From positions 49,744 to 113,743 of the forward strand of contig NZ_JAAGWH010000002.1 of the NCBI RefSeq assembly GCF_010682105.1: a stretch of DNA of 64,000 bases, read 5' to 3'. This stretch comes from Modestobacter muralis. Its GTDB lineage: Bacteria; Actinomycetota; Actinomycetes; Mycobacteriales; Geodermatophilaceae. The notes below the pieces were generated by a model, which made no database searches, was not told the DNA's origin, and saw only the letters and a program-made list of their open reading frames with translations. The position numbers were made by a program, and so were the translations under genes. Shown one piece after another: positions 1 to 6,595 of this stretch. Each line of letters starts with the position of its first letter. Within the stretch, counting starts at the first letter, position 1.

Positions 1-270
1 CGACAGCGCGAGCATGCCCAGCCCGATGACCCACAGCAGCACCCGGCCACCGGGGGAGCCGGCGACGGTCTGCAGTGCGCCGGTCTGGTCGGCGTCCTCG
101 GTGCCGGGCTGCGCGGACCAGGCGATCCGGAACGCCAGCCAGCCGATCAGCAGGTGCAGGACGCCGTAGGCGGTCAGCCCGACCCGGGCCAGGTGGGTGA
201 GCACCGGGTGGTCGGTCACCCCGCGGGTGCGGGTGACCGCGTCGTGCACCCGCCGGAGGACGGCGTTCAC
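1..270 (-). CDS. DUF1206 domain membrane protein (partial, cut by window edge)
   Basis: The first 90 codons of a gene that continues past base 1. A GTG at 270 opens a frame with no stop to the edge. The product has a basic N-terminus, then a helix-rich repeat (ARVGLTAYGVLHLLIGWLAF) and a DQTGALQTVAGSPGGRVLLW segment. Both closely match the first repeat of the gene just upstream on the same strand (276-1106), so the two are tandem paralogues. DUF1206 proteins are integral membrane proteins, usually with three such two-helix repeats; their function is unknown. The start is only 5 bp after the upstream gene's stop, so co-transcription is likely. No strong ribosome binding site is visible, so the exact start is uncertain. 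Confidence 0.75.
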   Translation of the reverse strand, partial: MNAVLRRVHDAVTRTRGVTDHPVLTHLARVGLTAYGVLHLLIGWLAFRIAWSAQPGTEDADQTGALQTVAGSPGGRVLLWVIGLGMLALS

Positions 271-275
271 GACGG

Positions 276-1106
276 TCAGGTGCGCTGGGGGAAGCGGGCC
301 CGGGCGAAGCAGAAGGCGCCGAAGGCGGCGATGCCGAGGGCCACCAGGGTGAGCAGGACCTTGCCGAAGGGGGCGTCGAGCAGGGTGCGCATGGCGCCGT
401 CGAGCCCACTGGCCTTCTCCGGGTCGAAGGTGACCGCCGCCCAGCCGAGCAGGCCGCCCACCAGGGCCAGCGCCACGCCCTTGGCCGGGTAGCCGACCTG
501 GCCCAGCCGCTCGATCGCGCGGCGCTGCCCGGTGCTGGCCTGCGCGGTGTCGATCTCCTTCATGAAGTGCCCGGTGAGGCCCTTGCGCACGTGGTAGACG
601 CCGACGCCGATGACCACGAGGGCAGCGATGCCGACGAGGAACCGGCCACCCGGCCAGCCGAACACCCCGGCGACCGTCGACTGCTGCTGGCCGGAGCTGG
701 ACTGGCCGCCGCCGGTGGCGAACCGCAGCGCGGTGACCGCGAGGAAGAGGTAGACGACCGTCTTCGCGACCGCCTTGACGACCTTCCCGGCCGCCTTCTT
801 CCGGGCGTCGCCGGAGGCCTGCAGCCCGGCCCGGTGGCGCAGCACCTCGGCCAGCTGCCAGACGGCCAGCGCGGCCAGCCCGACGACGAGCACCCACAGC
901 AGCGCCTTGCCCAGCGGCTTCTCGGCCAGGGTGGACATGGCCCCGGACTGGTCGGCGGAGCCGCCGCCCCCGCCCCAGGCCAGCTGCAGGGACAGCCAGG
1001 CGATGAGCAGGTGCACGATGCCGTAGGCGATCAGGCCGACACGGGCCAGCCGCTCGAGGGCCTGGCTGTCGCCGGCGCGTGCCGCCGTGTTCCCCGGGGT
1101 GTCCAT
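276..1106 (-). CDS. DUF1206 domain integral membrane protein
   Basis: A 276-residue membrane protein built from three divergent repeats, at about residues 18-80, 100-165 and 195-265. Each repeat has two hydrophobic helices and a Gly-rich or DQSGAM-type connector, which is the DUF1206 pattern. The start is the ATG at 1106, preceded by a clear GGGAGGAG Shine-Dalgarno; the open frame runs much further upstream but that part is Arg/Ala/Thr-rich shadow. It is the first gene of a tandem pair with the paralogue at 1-270. The function of the family is unknown. Location in the cytoplasmic membrane is inferred from the helices. Confidence 0.85.
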   Translation of the reverse strand: MDTPGNTAARAGDSQALERLARVGLIAYGIVHLLIAWLSLQLAWGGGGGSADQSGAMSTLAEKPLGKALLWVLVVGLAALAVWQLAEVLRHRAGLQASGDARKKAAGKVVKAVAKTVVYLFLAVTALRFATGGGQSSSGQQQSTVAGVFGWPGGRFLVGIAALVVIGVGVYHVRKGLTGHFMKEIDTAQASTGQRRAIERLGQVGYPAKGVALALVGGLLGWAAVTFDPEKASGLDGAMRTLLDAPFGKVLLTLVALGIAAFGAFCFARARFPQRT

Positions 1107-1154
1107 GACCGTCTCCTCCCGCCGCCGCGTGCTCGACGATCGTCCCGCCACGCA

Positions 1155-1179
1155 CGCGGGTGCTCGGCGAGCACCCGCG
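1155..1179. promoter_or_regulatory. Perfect 25-bp palindrome in divergent intergenic region
   Basis: Two perfect 12-base arms (1155-1166 and 1168-1179) around a single central base, with core half-site GGGTGCTCG. It lies in the 172-bp gap between the divergent genes starting at 1106 (minus) and 1279 (plus). This placement fits an operator for a dimeric regulator acting on one or both promoters. A transcription-level hairpin is less likely because neither gene ends here. No regulator is identified. Confidence 0.5.
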
Positions 1180-1278
1180 GTGGCGCCGGACAGCCTCGCA
1201 CGGCGACGCGCCGTCCGCCGGACGACGATCGACCGGCGTGCTCGCCACCGTCGGCGCCGGATGGGGGAGACTGGCAGC

Positions 1279-1917
1279 GTGACGAACGCCGTGACCGCCG
1301 GCCGGCTGGCCGGGACCTCCCCGTCGACCTCCGCCCGGGCCCGCCCCGCCTGGCTGCGCCCGGCCGCGCTTGGGGTCGCGCTCCTCGCCCTCGCCGCCCT
1401 GGCGGCCACCTGGTCCGGTGGCGGTCCGCGCCTGCTGCTGGGCCTGCTCGGCGTCGCCGCCGTCGCCCACGGGGTCACCGTGCTCCGGGCGGCCCGCACC
1501 GGCGCCGCCGACCGCACCACCGCCGTCGCCGGCGCCGGCGCCGCCTGGCTGGGCGCGGTGGCCGTCGCGTTCGCCCTGCTCTCGGCCACCGCCACCGGCT
1601 GGGTCTTCGTCGTCGCCGCGGTGCTCGCGCTGCCCGCCCTCGCCGCGCTGTCCGCCGTCCGCCGGTCCGTCGCCGCAGCCGGTGCTGCGGCCCTGGTTGT
1701 CGCTGCCGTGGTCGTCGCGGTCGTGTCCGGCGTCGACGGGCTGCTGACCGCCGGCCGCGTCGTGGCGGTGGCCGTCATCGCCCTGGCCGGGGTCGCCTAC
1801 CTCGTCTCCGCGGTGCGCACGGCGCGCGAGGCCGCCGCCCCCGCCCCCGCGGCCGGCTGCGGTGGCTGCGCGTGCAGTGCCGGTGGCGGCGGGTGCGGCG
1901 CAGCCGCCCTCCGCTGA
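1279..1917 (+). CDS. Small multi-pass membrane protein with Cys/Gly-rich C-terminal tail
   Basis: A 212-residue protein with about six hydrophobic Ala/Val/Leu helices between residues 28 and 180, followed by a short polar linker and a tail containing Cys194, Cys197, Cys199 and Cys206 in a Gly-rich run. I chose the GTG at 1279 because GGGGGAGA sits about 10 bases upstream; an ATG at 1261 lacks this. I do not recognise the family. The helices suggest a membrane-integral role. The clustered cysteines could bind a metal or form disulfides; that is inference. It is transcribed divergently from the DUF1206 pair. Confidence 0.65.
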   Translation: MTNAVTAGRLAGTSPSTSARARPAWLRPAALGVALLALAALAATWSGGGPRLLLGLLGVAAVAHGVTVLRAARTGAADRTTAVAGAGAAWLGAVAVAFALLSATATGWVFVVAAVLALPALAALSAVRRSVAAAGAAALVVAAVVVAVVSGVDGLLTAGRVVAVAVIALAGVAYLVSAVRTAREAAAPAPAAGCGGCACSAGGGGCGAAALR

Positions 1918-2075
1918 CCCGGCGGCGGCCACGCGCCGCCGTCCAGTCGTTCCCCGCACGTCACGCTCCCGTCACGCGGGCTGCCTAGCCTCGAGGCCGC
2001 GGCGGGCCGTCACGTGTCCCTGGCCCGTCTCCACGTTTACGCCGGCACACCGCCGGCGGGCTGGGAGGCACGACC

Positions 2076-2180
2076 ATGAGCGACACCATCGAGCGGACCA
2101 CCTGGACCTGCGAGAACTGCAGGCACCCGAACGACACCGCGCGCAAGCGCTGCACCGACTGCGGCACCACCCGCCACTGA
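2076..2180 (+). CDS. 34-residue RanBP2-type zinc-finger microprotein
   Basis: A very short gene: ATG at 2076, 34 codons, with GGGAGG 7-8 bases upstream. The product has W10-x-C12-x2-C15-x3-N19-x6-C26-x2-C29. This fits exactly the RanBP2 zinc-finger consensus W-x-C-x(2-4)-C-x3-N-x6-C-x2-C. In eukaryotes such fingers bind RNA or ubiquitin; in bacteria they are less well studied. Almost the whole protein is the finger, so it probably works by binding a nucleic acid or a partner protein. It stands alone, 158 bp after the preceding gene and 44 bp before the next. Confidence 0.7.
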   Translation: MSDTIERTTWTCENCRHPNDTARKRCTDCGTTRH

Positions 2181-2224
2181 GGGTCGCGACACCCCGGCCG
2201 AGGGGTTGAGCCGGGCTCCCGCTG

Positions 2225-2896
2225 GTGAACGGCAGGGGCATGGCCGACCTCCTCGACGCCGCCGGCCGGGTGGCCGCCGTCCCGCTGGCGCTGCTGGCCC
2301 GGGCCCGCGGCGGCAGGCCGATGCACGCGCGCGGCGTGGTGCTCACCGCCCGGCTGGTCCGCACCGGGCTGCCGCGACCCAGCGGCGCCGACTGGCTGGA
2401 CGGAGCCGGCACCGACGACGTCCTGGTCCGGCTGTCCCGCGGAGCCGGGCTGCCGCCCCGCCTGCCCGACCTGCTCGGCTTCGCGCTGCGCGCCCCGGGG
2501 GAGACCCCGGTGGACCTGTTGCTGTCCTCGGCCGGCCGGCACCGGTGGACCCGCCGGGTGCCGGTGCTGCGCCGGGACCCGGCCATCACCTACGGGTCGA
2601 TCATGGGCTTCCGGAGCCCGGCAGGGCCGGTGCTGCTGTCGGTGACCCCGGTGTCCGCCGGGGTGTTCGCCCTCGCCGCGATCGTGGGCCGTGCGCCGGA
2701 GCAGCGTTTCGCCCGGGTGGTCCTGGGGCCGGAGGCCGAGCCGTCGGAGGCGCTGCTGCACCTCGACGCCGTGCTGCACGCCCCGCCCGGCCTGGTCGCC
2801 GACGGCCCGATGGCCCGGTTCCGGCGACCGGCCTACGCGGCGGCCCGCGCGGCGCTGGGTGAGCCGCTGGACGCCGTGCGGCCCGGGCACCCGTGA
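2225..2896 (+). CDS. Uncharacterised catalase-superfamily-like protein
   Basis: A 223-residue protein with no signal peptide. The stretch PMHARGVVLTARLVRTG near residue 32, followed by a VRLSRGAGLPPRLPDLLGFALR segment split over residues 67-90, resembles the heme-proximal beta-barrel core of catalase-like proteins. Actinobacterial relatives are often labelled phosphodiesterase without evidence. Catalytic activity cannot be judged from the sequence. The stop overlaps the GTG start of the macro-SIR2 gene by 4 bp (GTGA), so the two are probably translationally coupled. The GTG at 2225 is taken as start; the ATG at 2240 has its purine run too close to serve as a Shine-Dalgarno. Confidence 0.6.
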   Translation: MNGRGMADLLDAAGRVAAVPLALLARARGGRPMHARGVVLTARLVRTGLPRPSGADWLDGAGTDDVLVRLSRGAGLPPRLPDLLGFALRAPGETPVDLLLSSAGRHRWTRRVPVLRRDPAITYGSIMGFRSPAGPVLLSVTPVSAGVFALAAIVGRAPEQRFARVVLGPEAEPSEALLHLDAVLHAPPGLVADGPMARFRRPAYAAARAALGEPLDAVRPGHP

Positions 2897-4455
2897 GCGG
2901 CCACGTCCCCGTCGTCGGCGGCCATGTCTTCGTGGTCGGCGCGGACCTGACCCGGCTGTCCTGCGACGACGTGCTGGTGCCCACCGACCGGGCGATGCGG
3001 GTGGGCGCCAGCTGGGTCCCGCTGCTGCCGGCCGACGCCCTGGACTGCGCCGACGACGAGGGCGCCACCGTCGCCGGCTCCTGGGACGCCGGTGCCCGGG
3101 TGCGCGAGGTGCCCGGTTGCGGCGACCGGCGCGCCTGGCTGGTCGACACCGTGGAGCACGAGGACGACGACGGGCGCGGGCTGAGCTGGCTGCTGGAGGG
3201 CGCGCGGGAGGCGCTGGCCGCGGTCGCCCGGCGTCCGGTCGAGCGCCCCGCGCACGGCCGCGCCCGCCGGCTGGTCGGCCTGCCCGCGCTGGGCACCGGC
3301 TGGGGCGGTGCGGCGGGCCGGCGCGGGGCGCTGCTCCAGCAGCTGCTGCCGGTGCTGCGAGAGGCCGCGACCGAGCACGGCTACGACGTCGCCCTGGTGC
3401 TGCGCCGGCCCAGCGACCTGGCCGCGGCGCAGCGGGTGCGCCGCGGCGAGGGCGGTGGCTGGGCGCTGCCGGCGTCGCTGCGCGCGGTGGCCGAGGACCT
3501 CGGTGCCCGCGCCCGGGGCGGCGAGCTCGCCGTCTTCCTGGGCGCCGGGGTGAGCGCGGCCGCCGGCCGCCCGACCTGGGAGGCGCTGCTCGACGAGCTG
3601 GCCGAACGGGCCGGCCTCGGCGCAGAGCTCACCGCCGGGTTGACCGGGCTGCCGCCGCAGGACGCCGCCGCGCTGCTGGCCCGCGAGCTCGGCCGGGACG
3701 AGCTCACCGCCTACGTGCAGCAGCGCTTCGGCCCCGGCCCCTACGCGCTGGCGCACGCCCTGGTCGCCGGGCTGCCAGTGCGTGAGTACGTGACCACCAA
3801 CTACGACCCGCTGGTCGAGCTGGCCGCCGCCGACGTGGGCCGGCCGCTGCGGGTGCTGCCGTTCGAGGAGGCCGCACCGGGCGAGCCGTGGCTGCTGAAG
3901 CTGCACGGCGACGCCGCCCACCCCGACAGCGTCGTCCTCACCCGCGAGCAGTACCTGGAGTTCGGCGACCACCGGACGGCGCTGGCCGGGGTGCTGCAGA
4001 CCCTGCTGCTGACCCGGCACGTGCTCTTCGTGGGCACCTCGATGCTCGACGACGACCTCATCCGGATCGCCCACCAGGTGCGCAGCGTGCTCGCCGCCCC
4101 GGGGACGGCGACCGGCCGGCGCAACGGCACCGTGCTGGCGCTGCAGGAGGACGCGGTGCGCGCCCGGCTGTGGGAGCGCGACGTCGACACGGTGGCGATG
4201 GGCGGCGCCGACGTCCCGGGCCCGGAGGCGGCCCGCCGGCTGGAGGTGCTGCTGGACCTGCTCGGGTGCCTGTCCAGCCGGCCGACCGGCTACCTGCTCG
4301 ACCCGGCCTACCGCGGGCTGCTCGACGCCGGGGAGCGGACCCTGTCCGCCGCGCTCGGCGAGGTCGCCACCGCGCTGGCCGGGGGGTCGGGGCGCAGCTG
4401 GGCCGGCCAGGAGGTGCACCGGCTGCTGGAGGAGCTGGGTCACCAGGAGGGCTGA
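2893..4455 (+). CDS. Macro domain-SIR2 fusion protein
   Basis: 520 residues. Residues ~8-180 resemble a macro domain: an initial VVGADLTRL-CDDVLVPTD segment and GLPALGTGWGG at residue 129, like the ADP-ribose-binding loop. Residues ~210-400 are a SIR2-like domain: GAGVSAAAGRP from residue 217, TTNYD at 301-305, LHG with His338, and a late FVGTSMLDDD. The NAD-binding and catalytic Asn, Asp and His are all present, so it should consume NAD or remove acyl groups. SIR2 domains in bacteria often act as NADases in phage defence; macro domains bind or cleave ADP-ribose. Whether this one is defensive is inference. It overlaps the preceding gene by 4 bp. Confidence 0.75.
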   Translation: MSGHVPVVGGHVFVVGADLTRLSCDDVLVPTDRAMRVGASWVPLLPADALDCADDEGATVAGSWDAGARVREVPGCGDRRAWLVDTVEHEDDDGRGLSWLLEGAREALAAVARRPVERPAHGRARRLVGLPALGTGWGGAAGRRGALLQQLLPVLREAATEHGYDVALVLRRPSDLAAAQRVRRGEGGGWALPASLRAVAEDLGARARGGELAVFLGAGVSAAAGRPTWEALLDELAERAGLGAELTAGLTGLPPQDAAALLARELGRDELTAYVQQRFGPGPYALAHALVAGLPVREYVTTNYDPLVELAAADVGRPLRVLPFEEAAPGEPWLLKLHGDAAHPDSVVLTREQYLEFGDHRTALAGVLQTLLLTRHVLFVGTSMLDDDLIRIAHQVRSVLAAPGTATGRRNGTVLALQEDAVRARLWERDVDTVAMGGADVPGPEAARRLEVLLDLLGCLSSRPTGYLLDPAYRGLLDAGERTLSAALGEVATALAGGSGRSWAGQEVHRLLEELGHQEG

Positions 4456-4488
4456 TTACGGCGCGGGCGGGCTGGGCAGGGGAGCGCC

Positions 4489-5736
4489 ATGACCCGCAGG
4501 CCCCGGCTGGACCAGTCGATCGCGATGCTCGCCCAGGGGTACGCCTGGCTGCCCGACCGGCGCCGCGCGGCCGGGCGCGACACCGTGCGGACCCGGGTGG
4601 CGCTGCGGCAGGCGCTGGCCGTCGAGGGCCCGGCCGGGGCGCGGTTCGTCTACGACGAGGACCACGTGCGCCGCAGCGGTGCGCTGCCCGAGCCGGTGGT
4701 CAGCACGCTGTTCGGCCACGGTGCCGTGCACACCCTCGACGGCGAGGCCCACCGGGTGCGCAAGGCGATGTTCGTGCACCTGCTGATGGGCGAGGGGGTC
4801 GCCGCGCTGGTCGACCGGGTCACCACTGCCTGGGACGACGCCGCGTACCGCTGGGCGCAGCAGGAGCAGGTCGTGCTCATGGACGAGGTGGCCCGGGTCC
4901 TCGCCCGCGGGGTGTGCGACTGGGCCGCCGTCCCGCTGACCGAGGACGAGCTGCCGGCGCTGGCCCGCGACCTCACGACCCTCGTCGACGGCTTCGCCAC
5001 CGGCGCGCCCCGGCACTGGCGGGCCCGCCGCGTACGGCAGCGGCGGGAGGCCTGGCTGGCCGGAATCGTCGAGGAGGTGCGCTCCGGCGCCCGGGCCGTG
5101 CCGGCGGGCTCGGTGCTGGCCACGGTCGCCGCGCACCGGGACTCCGACGGCGAGCTGCTGGAGCCGCGGGTGGCCGCGGTCGAGGTGCTCAACGTCGTCC
5201 GGCCCACCGTCGCGGTCTCCTGGTTCGTGGCCTTCGCCGCCCACGCCCTGCACCGCTGGCCCGCCCACCGCGAGCGGCTGCGCAGCGGGGACGCGGCGTT
5301 CGCCGAGGCCTTCGCCCACGAGGTGCGCCGCTTCTACCCGTTCGCGCCCTTCATCGGCGGCCGCTCCCCGCGCGAGGTCGAGTGGGACGGCGAGCGCGTG
5401 CCGGCCGGGTCGATGGTGCTGCTGGACCTGTGGGGCACCGACCACGACCCCGAGCTGTTCCCCGAGCCCTGGACCTTCCGGCCCGAGCGGTTCCTCGCCG
5501 GCGACGAGGTGCGGGAGATCGGCGCCTGGGAGCTCGTGCCGCAGGGGGCCGGCGACCCGCGCACCGGACACCGCTGCCCGGGCGAGGACGTCACGGTGTC
5601 GCTGCTGTCGGCCCTCGCGGTCCGGCTGGCCCGGCTGGAGTACCGGCTGCCGCCGCAGGACCTCCGCATCTCGCTGTCCCGCATCCCGGCCCGCCCGGCC
5701 AGCGGTGTGGTGCTCAGCGGGGTCCGGGCCGGCTGA
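4489..5736 (+). CDS. CYP152-type cytochrome P450 fatty-acid peroxygenase/decarboxylase
   Basis: A 415-residue P450 that uses H2O2 to hydroxylate or decarboxylate fatty acids without a redox partner. The heme ligand is Cys363 in GHRCPGEDV, the same number as in Bacillus subtilis P450 BS-beta. Arg238-Pro239 in the I helix replace the usual acid-alcohol pair, which is the peroxygenase signature (Arg242-Pro243 in BS-beta). The residue before T-L-D-G is His81; with the same four-residue offset this matches position 85, which is Gln in BS-beta and His in the alkene-forming OleT. ATG 4489 has GGGGAG upstream. The gene follows the macro-SIR2 gene by 33 bp and precedes the rsbQ-like gene by 49 bp. Confidence 0.85.
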   Translation: MTRRPRLDQSIAMLAQGYAWLPDRRRAAGRDTVRTRVALRQALAVEGPAGARFVYDEDHVRRSGALPEPVVSTLFGHGAVHTLDGEAHRVRKAMFVHLLMGEGVAALVDRVTTAWDDAAYRWAQQEQVVLMDEVARVLARGVCDWAAVPLTEDELPALARDLTTLVDGFATGAPRHWRARRVRQRREAWLAGIVEEVRSGARAVPAGSVLATVAAHRDSDGELLEPRVAAVEVLNVVRPTVAVSWFVAFAAHALHRWPAHRERLRSGDAAFAEAFAHEVRRFYPFAPFIGGRSPREVEWDGERVPAGSMVLLDLWGTDHDPELFPEPWTFRPERFLAGDEVREIGAWELVPQGAGDPRTGHRCPGEDVTVSLLSALAVRLARLEYRLPPQDLRISLSRIPARPASGVVLSGVRAG

Positions 5737-5785
5737 GCCGGATCAGGCGCCGGTGGCGCGGCGGGGCTGGGCCGGGGGAGGGCGG

Positions 5786-6595
5786 GTGAGTACGGTGACC
5801 GAGGTGAGCGTCCGCGCGCGGAACGACGTCCGTGTCAGTGGTGCGCCCGGGGCGCGGCCGATGGTGTTCGCGCACGGCTACGGCTGCGACCAGGCCATGT
5901 GGCGGTACGTGGCGCCGGACTTCGAGGTCGACCACCAGGTGGTCACCTTCGACCACGTGGGCTTCGGCAACTCCGACCTGTCCGCCCACGACCCGGTGCG
6001 GCACGGGTCGCTGCGCGGCTACGCCGCCGACGTCGTCGAGGTCCTCACCGAGCTGGACCTGACCGACGCCGTCTTCGTCGGCCACTCCGTCAGCGCCATG
6101 ATCGGCGTGCTCGCCCACGCGATGGCGCCCGAGCGCATCGGCGCGATGGTGATGGTCGGCCCGAGCGCCCGCTACGTCGACGACGGCGAGTACGTCGGTG
6201 GCTTCACCCGCGCCCAGCTCCGCGAGCTGCTGGAGAGCCTGGACGCCAACCACCTGGCCTGGTCGACCCTGATGGCCCCGCAGATCATCGCGAACCCCGA
6301 CCGCCCCGAGCTGGCTGCCGAGCTGACGGCGTCCTTCTGCCGCACCGACCCCGACGTGGCCCGGCGCTTCGCCCGGATCTCGTTCCTGTCCGACAACCGG
6401 GCCGACCTGGCCGGTCTCGACGTGCCGACCCTCGTCCTGCAGTGCTCCGAGGACGTCATCGCCCCGGTCACCGCCGGCCGCTACGTCCACGAGCACGTCG
6501 CCGGGTCCACGTTCGTCCAGCTGGCCGCCACCGGGCACTGCCCGCACCTCAGCGCACCTGAGGAGACCTCCGCCGCCATCCGGGCCTGGTTGTGA
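5786..6595 (+). CDS. rsbQ: RsbQ-like alpha/beta hydrolase, partner of the PAS-PP2C phosphatase
   Basis: 269 residues, the same length as B. subtilis RsbQ. The catalytic triad is visible: Ser101 in GHSVSAMIG, Asp223 in CSEDVIAP and His251 in GHCPHLS, each offset by 4-5 from RsbQ Ser96, Asp219 and His247. RsbQ makes the hydrophobic signal needed to turn on the phosphatase RsbP in energy stress. The GTG at 5786 follows a GGGGGAGGG ribosome site; a second GTG at 5795 is possible. The stop overlaps the start of the phosphatase gene by 4 bp (GTGA), the same operon order as in Bacillus. Function is by homology and context. Confidence 0.85.
   Translation: MSTVTEVSVRARNDVRVSGAPGARPMVFAHGYGCDQAMWRYVAPDFEVDHQVVTFDHVGFGNSDLSAHDPVRHGSLRGYAADVVEVLTELDLTDAVFVGHSVSAMIGVLAHAMAPERIGAMVMVGPSARYVDDGEYVGGFTRAQLRELLESLDANHLAWSTLMAPQIIANPDRPELAAELTASFCRTDPDVARRFARISFLSDNRADLAGLDVPTLVLQCSEDVIAPVTAGRYVHEHVAGSTFVQLAATGHCPHLSAPEETSAAIRAWL

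Noticed and set aside
276..1778. One 500-residue DUF1206 protein
   Set aside because: The extra 224 residues are Arg/Thr/Ala-rich shadow sequence; a strong ribosome site marks ATG 1106.
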